Shown piece after piece: positions 9,524 through 17,404 of a stretch of DNA of 64,000 nt. The DNA comes from an uncultured SAR202 cluster bacterium. Lineage in GTDB: Bacteria; Chloroflexota; Dehalococcoidia; Lucifugimonadales; Lucifugimonadaceae. The stretch is from positions 43,471 through 107,470 of the forward strand of contig CACNIC010000003.1 of assembly GCA_902620405.1 (NCBI GenBank). The letters run 5' to 3'. A program made the position numbers and the translations under genes. Each line of letters starts with the position of its first letter. Position 1 is the first letter of the stretch. The notes beneath the pieces are model-generated. The model did not search any database. It was given only the letters and a program-made list of their open reading frames with translations, and was not told the origin of the DNA.

Positions 9524-10249
9524 TTATTTTAATTTAATTACAACCTGCCTTCTCGGTCCGGTTCCTTGGCTTTCAGTAACAACTTTTTTATCTTTTTCTA
9601 AAGCTAAATGAATTATTCTCCTATCAAAAGGTGACATTGGGTCCATTTTAATTGGCTTACCATATTTAATTACTTTCTTTGCATTACTTTCAGCAATAGA
9701 AACTAAATTTGATCTTCTTCTTTCTTGGTAACCCTCTACATCTAAAATTACTCTTACTCTTTTATCGAGTTGTCTTTTTATGATAAATGAAATAAGAAAT
9801 TCAAATGATCTTAATGTTTCCCCTTTTCTGCCAATTATTAAGCCTGAATCATCTCCTTCAATTTCAAAATATAGAGACTTTGTATCAAAATCATCTTTAT
9901 CTCTAAAAAAAGTTTTTACATCAACTTTAAGACTTGATAGTAGATAATTTACTATATCAATTGCCAATTTCTCTGTTTCTTCATCAATGTCATCTAATTC
10001 TCTAGCCATATTTTTTTCAGACTTTTTTGAATCTTTGGCCTTTGGTTTACTTTTAGTAGCTTTTTTAGGTTTTGATTTGTCATCATAACTAACATTTATG
10101 ATAGCTGGCTCACCGCCTAAACCTAGAATACCTGACTTGCCAGGTGAAACAACTTCAATTTTAACCTCTTCTAGATTTACGTTTAGATCTTCTAGAGCGA
10201 TTTTTGTTGCTTCCTCCACTGTCTTGCCTTGGAATTGTTGTGATCCCAT
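9524..10249 (-). CDS. khpB: Jag/KhpB (EloR) RNA-binding protein
   Basis: Cytoplasmic KH-R3H RNA-binding protein usually encoded next to yidC (241 aa). It has an N-terminal Jag_N domain at 1-53, ending in GKSGILGLGGEPAIINV. A Lys-rich linker spans about 57-80. A KH domain at about 120-170 carries the loop IIGRKGETLR, and an R3H domain at 175-240 contains FDRRIIHLAL (Arg211, His214). The start is firm: a GAGGAGG Shine-Dalgarno lies 6 nt before the ATG, and Jag_N alignment begins at residue 5. The first 89 nt lie inside yidC in another frame, so translation is probably coupled to yidC. Confidence 0.93.
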   Translation of the reverse strand: MGSQQFQGKTVEEATKIALEDLNVNLEEVKIEVVSPGKSGILGLGGEPAIINVSYDDKSKPKKATKSKPKAKDSKKSEKNMARELDDIDEETEKLAIDIVNYLLSSLKVDVKTFFRDKDDFDTKSLYFEIEGDDSGLIIGRKGETLRSFEFLISFIIKRQLDKRVRVILDVEGYQERRRSNLVSIAESNAKKVIKYGKPIKMDPMSPFDRRIIHLALEKDKKVVTESQGTGPRRQVVIKLK

Positions 10250-11090
10250 TTGTTACCTCCTCATTGTTAATTACATTATCTGAATCGTTATCACCCTTTT
10301 CAGGAGAAGAGAGTGTTAAAAATTCTTTGAGTGTATTTTTTACTTTTAATTTTTTTAAAACATAAATTTGGATAAAAAATCCGGCGATATTTGAAAATAT
10401 TATATAGGTAGCTAGTCCTGCAGGAAAAGATAAAGTAAAAAAACCAAACATTACTGGCATCATCCACAACATCATTCTATTTGTTTGTTCTTGACGAGGA
10501 TCAGAACTCTTAAACATTGATACTTTTTGCTGAGCAAATGTAGTGAAAGCAACTACTATTGGTAATAATATCGCAAAAACTGTTCCTGCTTGTTGAACAG
10601 GATTAACAAGGTCAATATTAAGAAACTTACTGTCTAATGGAACTTTATTTATTACCGGATTCCACGAATACAGATAAAAAGATAAATTTGCAAATCCTTC
10701 TGGAGTTGCTGGAACAACTTTGAATATTGCTCTATACAACCCAATCCATATTGGCAATTGTATGATCATTGGACCCAGACACCCTACAGGATTTACACCA
10801 GATTGCTTGTACAAAGCCATAGTTTCTTGGCTCATTTTTTGTCTACTATCTCTATCTTTTTTATCTTTATACTTTTCCTGAATTTTTTTTAGTTTTGGTT
10901 GGATAGATTGCATTCCGAGCATTTGTTTTACTTGTCTAAAAGAAATAGGGATCATAAGTATCCTAATTAATATAGTAAAAAATATGATGCTTAGTCCAAA
11001 ATTATCAGAGAATATCGAATAGAAAATGGTCAATATATTTACCATGGGTTTCATAATTATTTCATTCCATAAAAAGCCCATTAGTCGCAA
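10161..11090 (-). CDS. yidC: Membrane protein insertase YidC/Oxa1
   Basis: Inserts proteins into the cytoplasmic membrane, alone or with SecYEG (309 aa). This is the short form without the large periplasmic domain of E. coli. Five hydrophobic helices are visible, the first with Arg43 (ILIRILMIPIS), which corresponds to the conserved hydrophilic-groove arginine. A charged cytoplasmic hairpin follows at about 55-85 (KLKKIQEKYKDKK). The C-terminal tail is strongly basic (RSRRSKRKSRRG), as in homologues whose tail contacts the ribosome. That tail is encoded in DNA also used for the start of jag. The start overlaps the preceding lipoprotein gene by 10 nt. Confidence 0.95.
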   Translation of the reverse strand: MRLMGFLWNEIIMKPMVNILTIFYSIFSDNFGLSIIFFTILIRILMIPISFRQVKQMLGMQSIQPKLKKIQEKYKDKKDRDSRQKMSQETMALYKQSGVNPVGCLGPMIIQLPIWIGLYRAIFKVVPATPEGFANLSFYLYSWNPVINKVPLDSKFLNIDLVNPVQQAGTVFAILLPIVVAFTTFAQQKVSMFKSSDPRQEQTNRMMLWMMPVMFGFFTLSFPAGLATYIIFSNIAGFFIQIYVLKKLKVKNTLKEFLTLSSPEKGDNDSDNVINNEEVTNGITTIPRQDSGGSNKNRSRRSKRKSRRG

Positions 11091-12322
11091 CCTTTCATTT
11101 CGTTTAAATCAAAACAAAGTTTTTGAGATCTATCAATTAATGAGTAGCTTCTAAACTTGTTTTCCTTGTCTACAAAATAAATGAAATCATTTTTCATTAC
11201 AGGTAAAGATTGCACTCCATCTTTGAAAGGCAATTCATCCGTTATTGAACCATTGCTTAATTCAGCAATCACTAACTTATCTTTATCGAATGGAATTATA
11301 CTATTAGCTACATTCCCTCTTTCATATATCATTATTCCAGATACCGGCTTGCCATTTTTATCAATATTTTGTTCCCATGCAATATTCAGGTTTTTACCTT
11401 CTAAATCAACATCTACTTTATAGAGATTCCCTGAAAGCGTTACTAGAAATAATGAATCATCATAAAGCTCGATATTTGACCATATCCAGCCATCAAATTT
11501 TAAAGAGCCCCATTCAGTAAGGGTAAACTCGTTGCCTTTAATTAATTCATAGCATTTAATTTCACCATTAATATTTCCAACACAATAATTAGTTTCATTG
11601 TTAGGCCCATCAAGCTGGATTGCAGGAGAAATTATTGAATAGTCCATCTCAATAGTAAAAATTTTTCTTTCATTATTAGCAATACTTTCTTTTGAGATGT
11701 TGTAAAGTGAAATATTACCTTTTACATCTCCAACAATTGCAATATTTTCTTTAGAATTTATTTCTATGGAATCATATACTCTGTTAGCGATGGGAATCTT
11801 AAATATTATGTCTCCATTTGTAGAATTTACTGCATAGAAAAATCCACCTTTTTCATTAAAAGAATCATTCTCCGTAGTGGCAAAATATATAGTTTCATTG
11901 GAGTATTTAATTCCTCCAACAACAGCACCATCAATTTGTATATATTCAGTTGTCCAACTTGAGTTTAAAGTTTTAACATCTACTGCAAAAAGATATGAAA
12001 TACAACTTTTATTTTGACATTTATCGCCTTCATCACTTCCATAACTTATCCCATATGCAACGTTATCAATTATTTCAATATTCCCATAGAATGAACCTAT
12101 TTTGGAATCTGAAGCTGGAAATTTATTTATTAAATCAAATGAATTTTGAGATATAGAATATTTATGCAATACACCTTCGTTAGAAGGGACAATCATTACT
12201 TCATTAGATATTGATGGCGATGCCCAGTTTCCTTGATGCTGCATATCATTCATGCACCCAAACATAATTAGGGTTATTATCAAAAGGTTAAAATATATTA
12301 ATAATTTCTTAGTATTTTTCAT
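11081..12322 (-). CDS. Lipoprotein with PQQ-like beta-propeller repeats, unknown role
   Basis: 413-aa secreted lipoprotein with a signal peptide ending in the lipobox MFGC (Cys about 23). The rest is a series of about 40-50-residue beta-rich repeats of the PQQ/quinoprotein-propeller type (for example ILYFATTENDS-like strands and YAVNSTNGDIIFKIPI). No PQQ-dehydrogenase catalytic signature is apparent, so a binding scaffold like BamB is more likely than an enzyme. It lies exactly between yidD and yidC, overlapping both (4 and 10 nt). This suggests a job in envelope protein insertion or quality control; that is inference from position only. I know of no standard gene of this type at this site. 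Confidence 0.7.
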   Translation of the reverse strand: MKNTKKLLIYFNLLIITLIMFGCMNDMQHQGNWASPSISNEVMIVPSNEGVLHKYSISQNSFDLINKFPASDSKIGSFYGNIEIIDNVAYGISYGSDEGDKCQNKSCISYLFAVDVKTLNSSWTTEYIQIDGAVVGGIKYSNETIYFATTENDSFNEKGGFFYAVNSTNGDIIFKIPIANRVYDSIEINSKENIAIVGDVKGNISLYNISKESIANNERKIFTIEMDYSIISPAIQLDGPNNETNYCVGNINGEIKCYELIKGNEFTLTEWGSLKFDGWIWSNIELYDDSLFLVTLSGNLYKVDVDLEGKNLNIAWEQNIDKNGKPVSGIMIYERGNVANSIIPFDKDKLVIAELSNGSITDELPFKDGVQSLPVMKNDFIYFVDKENKFRSYSLIDRSQKLCFDLNEMKGCD

Positions 12323-12534
12323 TTATTTACAGGGTCGTAACCGCCTCGTGATAATGGATTGCACTTTAATAATCTAAAAAAAATCATAAAAGAGCCTTTT
12401 AAAAAACCATGTTTATATATGGCTTCATATCCATAATTAGAACATGATGGCTCAAATTTACAGTTACCTCCGAAATATGGAGATAATGATGATTTATAAA
12501 ATAATATTAACTTTAATGATATATTTTTTAACAT
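12319..12534 (-). CDS. yidD: Membrane protein insertion efficiency factor YidD
   Basis: Small inner-membrane-associated protein (71 aa) that assists YidC-dependent insertion in E. coli. The family hallmark is visible: FYKSSLSPYFGGNCKFEPSC with Cys25 and Cys31, then SNYGYEAI, the amphipathic helix KHGFLKGSFM, and a C-terminal CNPLSRGGYDPV. Length matches the family. Its start abuts the stop of rnpA (12535/12534) and its stop overlaps the propeller lipoprotein by 4 nt. The rpmH-rnpA-yidD-yidC-jag order is the widespread bacterial arrangement apart from the inserted lipoprotein gene. Confidence 0.95.
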   Translation of the reverse strand: MLKNISLKLILFYKSSLSPYFGGNCKFEPSCSNYGYEAIYKHGFLKGSFMIFFRLLKCNPLSRGGYDPVNK

Positions 12535-12864
12535 TTAAACAAGACTTAAATTCTTAAAAAACTTTTTAAAAATCAACTCTAATTCTGAATATTCTATTGG
12601 CTTTGATCTTTTTTGATAATTGATCACAACAATATCAAATTTTTTAATTTTTTCTTGATTGAGCCTTATTAGATTCTTAATTTGCCTTTTAAGTTTATTT
12701 CTATAAACTGCATTACCTGTTATTTTCTTTATTGAAACACCAAATTTTGATTCATTTAAATCATTTTTTTTTAAAACATAGAAAGTTAATCCAGATGCGG
12801 TAAATTTTTGACCTTTTGAAATTATTTCTAAAAAACTTTCAGAATTTTTTAATGAATCTATCAA
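12535..12864 (-). CDS. rnpA: Ribonuclease P protein component
   Basis: Protein subunit of RNase P, needed for 5' maturation of tRNAs (109 aa). The family signature is present as FGVSIKKITGNAVYRNKLKRQIKNLIR, here split: FGVSIKKITGNA then the RNKLKRQIKNLIR helix corresponding to RNRxKRxxRE. The N-terminus is a little short for the family. The reading frame opens after a TAA at 12871-12873, and TTG at 12864 is the only start candidate, 10 nt after the rpmH stop. The partner RNA gene (rnpB) is not seen in this window. Confidence 0.93.
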   Translation of the reverse strand: MIDSLKNSESFLEIISKGQKFTASGLTFYVLKKNDLNESKFGVSIKKITGNAVYRNKLKRQIKNLIRLNQEKIKKFDIVVINYQKRSKPIEYSELELIFKKFFKNLSLV

Positions 12865-12873
12865 AACTAGTTA

Positions 12874-13029
12874 TTAAATCCATTTTTTGGATACTACAGT
12901 TAAAAGTTTCCTTCCTCGAACTCTCCTTCTCTTTAAGACACTTCTTCCACTCTTAGTTCTCATTCTAGTTCTAAACCCATGAGTTCTTGCTCTTTTTCTT
13001 TTTTTTGGTTGATATGTCCTTTTGGTCAT
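12874..13029 (-). CDS. rpmH: 50S ribosomal protein L34
   Basis: Short basic ribosomal protein (51 aa), read directly from the minus strand. It starts [19 protein letters not shown], continues with the [17 protein letters not shown] segment and RGRKLLTV, and closes with VSKKWI. This matches the L34 pattern, including the TYQP start and RTHGFR. A C-terminal extension of about seven residues goes beyond the usual LTV/SA end. Two stops in tandem (TAA TAA) end it. It is the first gene of the minus-strand operon, and its upstream region is shared divergently with greA. Confidence 0.97.
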   Translation of the reverse strand: MTKRTYQPKKRKRARTHGFRTRMRTKSGRSVLKRRRVRGRKLLTVVSKKWI

Positions 13030-13175
13030 TTTGAGTTACGTTGTAAAATTTATTCTTAAATTATTGTTTTAAATTCATTTCTGAATATAATATTCATTTG
13101 AAACTTGTTTATTGTAATCTAACTTTTATTAGTTGACTACTTTATTAAATATTTAATAAAAATTGAGGAAAAATT
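13030..13175. promoter_or_regulatory. Divergent AT-rich promoter region between rpmH and greA
   Basis: 146 bp without a gene. It must hold the promoters for the leftward rpmH operon and rightward greA. Visible elements are a 15-bp perfect palindrome TGAATATAATATTCA at 13082-13096 and a direct repeat ATTCATTT (13073-13080 and 13092-13099). A TTGACT hexamer sits at 13133-13138 and may be a -35 for greA, though the matching -10 is poor. The greA Shine-Dalgarno is GAGGA at 13165-13169. No DnaA-box-like nonamers are seen, so an origin is not claimed. Exact transcription starts cannot be assigned. Confidence 0.35.
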
Positions 13176-14042
13176 ATGTCAGAAGAAACTACTATAGCAA
13201 AGCTTATTTCAGATGAAAAGATATCAGCTGAGTCAACTACTCTTGATGCATTAAAGTGTTATGTGAGATTGTTGCCAGTTGATGAAAGGATGAAGGAAAG
13301 GGCAGTAATTAACGACTTTGTAGAAAATATTGGGGAGAACAAAATCCTTAATAATATAAGACCACCCGAAGTCGGAGACTACAGTCAGCAAATCACTTCA
13401 AGAATGGCAAATGCAGACACTCAATCTAGGCTTGCATCAGTTAAAAAATTTCTCCTGTTTTTACATGAAAATGATTTAATTTCTAAAGATTTAAATATAC
13501 CTTCTCACCTAAGATCAAAAAGAATAATTACAACAAGAAAAACTAAAAATAAATCTAAAATAATAGAAGATGGTCCAAAATTAACTAGAAGTAGGTTTAA
13601 ATCATTAATTTCTCAATTAGATAAACTTAATAAACAAAAAATGGATTTAGCAGGTGACATACAAAATGCCAGAGAAGACGGAGATGTTAGAGAAAATGCC
13701 CCTTTAGAAGCAGCCAGAGAAGCTCAGGCAATGGTTATGGCTAAAATTAATGATATAGAAAATCTTATGAGAGGCGCAATTATCATTGATGACTCTTCTC
13801 AATCAACTTTAAAAGGTAAAGTAAATATTGGAAGTAAAGTTAATTTGAAAAACTTAGAAAATAACGAAACTCATTCATTTCAGCTTGTTGATTACCATGA
13901 AGCTGATCCACTTAACGGGAAGATATCTGTCGATTCTCCTGTTGGAAAATTAATTTTAGGAAAATCAAAAAACGATAAGGTTTCTGTTAAGAGTCCATCG
14001 GGAACTATTGAATATAAAATAGTTTCAAATACAGATAGATAA
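13176..14042 (+). CDS. greA: GreA-family transcription elongation factor with extra recombinase-like N-terminal domain
   Basis: Transcript-cleavage factor for backtracked RNA polymerase (288 aa against about 158 for ordinary GreA). The GreA part occupies about 135-288. It has a coiled coil with the acidic tip AREDGDVRENAPLEAAREAQ (165-184), where Asp170 and Glu173 correspond to the catalytic acidic pair, then an FKBP-like C-domain at about 210-285. Residues 20-115 are an all-helical addition: FVENIG, IRPPEVGDY and RLASVKKFLLFLHENDLI match the pattern of the SAM-like core-binding domain of tyrosine recombinases. A basic linker (RSKRIITTRKTKNKSK) joins the parts. No recombinase catalytic domain is present. 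terC overlaps by 1 nt. Confidence 0.88.
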   Translation: MSEETTIAKLISDEKISAESTTLDALKCYVRLLPVDERMKERAVINDFVENIGENKILNNIRPPEVGDYSQQITSRMANADTQSRLASVKKFLLFLHENDLISKDLNIPSHLRSKRIITTRKTKNKSKIIEDGPKLTRSRFKSLISQLDKLNKQKMDLAGDIQNAREDGDVRENAPLEAAREAQAMVMAKINDIENLMRGAIIIDDSSQSTLKGKVNIGSKVNLKNLENNETHSFQLVDYHEADPLNGKISVDSPVGKLILGKSKNDKVSVKSPSGTIEYKIVSNTDR

Positions 14043-15022
14043 TGGGTGAATATACTCACTGGATAGTTTTTAATATATTTGTTTCATCACTCTTAATATT
14101 CGATTTATATATTTCTAAAGGCCGTATTTATAAGTTTAAATCTTCTTTGATTTGGAGTTTGGCATGGATATCAATATCCATGGTTGTAGCTTTTTGGTTT
14201 TTTATTGAAGATGGTTCATTAATGACAAATAATGAAAGGGGAGTCGCTTTCCTAGCAGGTTATATAGCTGAAAAGGCATTGTGCTTCGATAATCTCTTTG
14301 TTTTCCTAATTATCTTTCAATTTTTTCAAATCCCTGAAAAACTACAATCCCTTGCATTAACATATGGAATAATGGGAGCTCTTATAACAAGGGCAATATT
14401 TATTGCCCTTGGATCTATCATATTGGCTAACTTTAGCTGGGTAATGTTAATAATGGGATTATTCCTTTTATATACCGGAGTAAAAATTGCTTTTGTAAAT
14501 GAAGAAGATTCTAATCCAGAGAATAATTTCTTTTTCAAATTATCTAACAAATTTATGAATATAAGTAAGGATTTTGACGGATCTAAATTCAGGACTACTG
14601 TTGATGGAGTAAAAGTTTTTACTCCAATGTTTTTAGTTGTTGTTGTATTGGCAAGTACAGATATAGTATTTGCTGTTGACTCTATTCCAACTATCTTCGG
14701 TATAACACAGGATGTCTTCATTGTTTGGACTTCAAATATGATGGCTGTAATTGGTATGAGGCCACTCTATTTCTTATTACAAGAAATAAAAAATATGTTT
14801 AGGTTTTTAAAATATGGATTATCATTGATCCTTGTTTTTATTGGGTTCAAAATGTCAGCAACATATATTGCTCATTGGGTTGGAGAAAGAATTGGAAATG
14901 ACCAATTAGCTCATTTCCACTTAAATACCTTTGTTTCCTTATCTATTATTATTGGAGTAGTTTTTGGGAGCATAGTTTTATCTTCTATAATTCCAGAAAA
15001 AAAGCAATTAGGTAATAATTAA
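14042..15022 (+). CDS. TerC family integral membrane protein
   Basis: Polytopic membrane protein (326 aa, about eight to nine hydrophobic helices) of the TerC/Alx family; members are linked to tellurite resistance and manganese export. The two conserved acidic motifs are present: CFDNLFVF (about 81-88) and ASTDIVFAVDSIP (about 200-212), which are thought to form the ion site. Length is typical for Alx-like members. The start codon shares one base with the greA stop (TAATG), so the pair is probably one transcript. Its 3' end overlaps a convergent small membrane gene by 4 nt. The ion is unknown. Confidence 0.88.
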   Translation: MGEYTHWIVFNIFVSSLLIFDLYISKGRIYKFKSSLIWSLAWISISMVVAFWFFIEDGSLMTNNERGVAFLAGYIAEKALCFDNLFVFLIIFQFFQIPEKLQSLALTYGIMGALITRAIFIALGSIILANFSWVMLIMGLFLLYTGVKIAFVNEEDSNPENNFFFKLSNKFMNISKDFDGSKFRTTVDGVKVFTPMFLVVVVLASTDIVFAVDSIPTIFGITQDVFIVWTSNMMAVIGMRPLYFLLQEIKNMFRFLKYGLSLILVFIGFKMSATYIAHWVGERIGNDQLAHFHLNTFVSLSIIIGVVFGSIVLSSIIPEKKQLGNN

Positions 15023-15348
15023 TCTCTTGATGTCCAGAATTTAATTAATCCCCCAATGGTTGAGCCAAACCAAATATATCCACTTAATAATAACGAAATT
15101 AATATTGAATAACCCCACCCTATTTCTCCAAATGTATTTGTGTACTTTAATATAATCAATAATGGAAAAAATAAACACAATGAACTTAAAATGCCAAAAT
15201 ACACAATCTTTTCATTATCGATATTTCCAAATGATGCACCGATAAATCCAGCTATAAATGGACTGATTGGAAAAGCAATAAAATGAACAATTGGTATTAC
15301 TGCCGATACCAAAATAATTATGAAAGAAATTGTAACTGATAATAACAT
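15019..15348 (-). CDS. Small hydrophobic protein with about three membrane helices
   Basis: 109-aa membrane protein that I do not recognise. It has hydrophobic segments at about 2-25, 50-68 and 80-100, with a Pro/Gly-rich region at 18-42 (IPIVHFIAFPISPFIAGFIGASFG). That resembles small putative transporters or DUF-type membrane proteins but gives no specific family. It is convergent with terC (4-nt overlap) and divergent from the GMC oxidoreductase 35 bp away, so it has its own promoter in a very short gap. Coding is supported by the continuous hydrophobic pattern and the lack of any competing frame. Confidence 0.55.
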   Translation of the reverse strand: MLLSVTISFIIILVSAVIPIVHFIAFPISPFIAGFIGASFGNIDNEKIVYFGILSSLCLFFPLLIILKYTNTFGEIGWGYSILISLLLSGYIWFGSTIGGLIKFWTSRD

Positions 15349-15383
15349 TTTACTTTTAGAATATTAACATTTAAGTTAATTTT

Positions 15384-16946
15384 ATGAAAAAGATTGTAGA
15401 TTATATAGTTGTAGGCACTGGAGCATCCGGAGCTGCTTTCGCTTGGAAAATGTCAAAATCTGGTGCAAGAGTTGTATGTATTGAGCAAGGAGATTATGTC
15501 AAAAATAATCAGTACCCTAAAGATAAAAAAAATATTGAAATATCAGCTTTGAAAGAATGGAATTGGAATCCAAATGTAAGAAAAAATAAATTTGATTACC
15601 CAATTGACAACTCAAATTCTCCTATACACCCACTTATGTATAATTCTGTTGGAGGGAGTACTTTGCATTACACTGCTCATACACCTAGATTCCATCCTTC
15701 TGATTTTAAAGTTAAAACTTTAGATAATATTTCATCAGATTGGCCGATTTCATATTATGATCTAGAAAAATTTTATGATGAAAATGATGAAATTATGAAA
15801 TGTTCAGGCATTAATGGAGATCCAGCCAATCCACCAAGGCCAAGAAGGCCTTTAAAACCTGTTTCGTTAGGAAAAGATGGAGAAATAATTGCTTCTGCAT
15901 TTGATAAATTAAATTGGCATTGGTGGCCATCTGACAGTTTTGTGAACTCAGAAAACTTTAATAATAATTGGAAGTTTTATGGTTCCCATGCACTTATGGA
16001 TAGAAAATCTATTTCAAGTACAGATCAAAATTATTTAGAACAAGCCATAAAACTTGGAGCGAAAATTATTACAAATGCCAGGGCAAGCAAGATAATTCTT
16101 GAAAATAATTATAAGGCTAAAGGAATAAAATACATAAAAGACGGAAAAGAAACTCTAATTGAAGGAAAAAATGTTGTACTTGCATCTAATGCAATTGGAA
16201 CACCAAGAATATTACTAATGTCTGCAACTAAAAACCATGAAAAAGGTATTGGGAACAGTAGTGGGCTTTTAGGAAAAAATCTTATGTTTCACCCCTATTC
16301 ATTTATAAGAGGAATATTACCTGGCAATAATAAATTTTTTTATGGACCAAATGCTAATATTTTAATGTCTCAACAATTTTATGAAACTGATCAAAATAAA
16401 GATTTTTATAGAGGATTTACACTTCAAATGGTTAGGAATAATGGCCCAATTCATACAGCATTAGAATTAGATTGGGGAGATAATCATCATAAAGATTTTA
16501 AAAAAAGTTTTGGAAATACAGTTGGGTTCTCGATAATTGCTGAAGACTTACCTGAAGAAACGAATTTCGTTTCTCTTGATTATAAAAATTTAGATAGTGA
16601 TGGGCTACCTGGGATATCTGTTAATTATAATCTAAGTGCGAATTCAAGAAAAATATTAGATTTTGCAATGAGAAAAACTAAAGAATTATTAATGGAAGCT
16701 GGAGCAGAAATTTTATATGAAACACCTTTAATGAGATATGCAGGTTGGCATTTAATGGGTACTGCAAGAATGGGGGATGACCATAAAAATTCTGTTACAA
16801 ATAAATATGGCAAGCTACATGATTCTGAAAATATTTATATTGTTGATGGCAGTTTATTTGTTACTTCTGCATCCGTAAACCCTACACCTACAATACAAGC
16901 TTTAGCACTATATGTTGCAGAAAATTTAATCAGGAGGGAAAGTTGA
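15384..16946 (+). CDS. GMC family FAD-dependent dehydrogenase
   Basis: Glucose-methanol-choline type flavoprotein (520 aa), closest in layout to gluconate/2-keto sugar dehydrogenase large subunits. The FAD dinucleotide motif is VVGTGASGAAFA (9-20). SVGGSTLHYTAHTPRFH (about 90-106) is the flavin-adjacent segment. The C-terminal GMC domain has WHLMGTARMG with His456 and VNPTPTIQ with Asn499, the usual His/Asn active-site pair. No signal peptide is visible, so it appears cytoplasmic or is exported with a partner. The downstream gene, overlapping by 4 nt, is a small-subunit homologue. The sugar or alcohol substrate is unknown. Confidence 0.88.
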   Translation: MKKIVDYIVVGTGASGAAFAWKMSKSGARVVCIEQGDYVKNNQYPKDKKNIEISALKEWNWNPNVRKNKFDYPIDNSNSPIHPLMYNSVGGSTLHYTAHTPRFHPSDFKVKTLDNISSDWPISYYDLEKFYDENDEIMKCSGINGDPANPPRPRRPLKPVSLGKDGEIIASAFDKLNWHWWPSDSFVNSENFNNNWKFYGSHALMDRKSISSTDQNYLEQAIKLGAKIITNARASKIILENNYKAKGIKYIKDGKETLIEGKNVVLASNAIGTPRILLMSATKNHEKGIGNSSGLLGKNLMFHPYSFIRGILPGNNKFFYGPNANILMSQQFYETDQNKDFYRGFTLQMVRNNGPIHTALELDWGDNHHKDFKKSFGNTVGFSIIAEDLPEETNFVSLDYKNLDSDGLPGISVNYNLSANSRKILDFAMRKTKELLMEAGAEILYETPLMRYAGWHLMGTARMGDDHKNSVTNKYGKLHDSENIYIVDGSLFVTSASVNPTPTIQALALYVAENLIRRES

Positions 16947-17404
16947 GGTCAAAAGAATTTTTTAATAACTATGATAAAAGAATTATTAAAGAAATAATGA
17001 ATTTAATGATCCCGGAAAATGAAGAAATTGCAGCTGCTGGAGACAAAGGTCTTATTGGTAAGTTAGAAAAATTATTTTTTGATTCAGAATTGCATATAAA
17101 TTCTATTAAAAGAGTTTTAAATGCAATCAATTTAAATACTGACGCAAGGTTATCTGGGAGTTTTTTTTCTGTAAGTAAAGAGAAAAAAATTGAAATCCTA
17201 AAAACTCTTGAAAAAAATATGCTTGATGATTTTCATATTTTAAAAGAATGTATTTTTGGAACTTACTATAGCGATAATGAAGTTATAAAAAAGATTGGGT
17301 GGGATAATGATTTTATAAATAAAACCAAATTTGGGGAATTTACTTTAAAGCCAAATATATTAGATAAAGTAAAGAAAATTAGCCCTTTTTGGAGAAAAAT
17401 TTAG
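16943..17404 (+). CDS. Gluconate 2-dehydrogenase subunit 3-like protein
   Basis: 153-aa protein matching the pattern of the gluconate 2-dehydrogenase subunit 3 family. It has an early IIKEIMNLMIPENEEIAAAGDKGLI segment (here split: IMNLMIPENEE, then AAGDKGLIGKLE) and a late FGTYYSDNEVIKKIGWD motif. Family members form a complex with a GMC dehydrogenase. Most carry a Tat signal that exports the complex; none is visible here. The start is TTG at 16943 in the overlap TTGA with the GMC stop, so translation is coupled and a 1:1 complex is likely. Confidence 0.75.
   Translation: MRSKEFFNNYDKRIIKEIMNLMIPENEEIAAAGDKGLIGKLEKLFFDSELHINSIKRVLNAINLNTDARLSGSFFSVSKEKKIEILKTLEKNMLDDFHILKECIFGTYYSDNEVIKKIGWDNDFINKTKFGEFTLKPNILDKVKKISPFWRKI

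Noticed and set aside
13030-13175. Possible replication origin beside rpmH
   Set aside because: The region is AT-rich and next to rpmH, but I see no DnaA-box nonamers, and neither dnaA nor dnaN is adjacent.
13233-13520. Integrase or prophage remnant
   Set aside because: The recombinase-like segment is in frame with an intact GreA. No catalytic Arg/His/Tyr domain, attachment site or phage gene is nearby.
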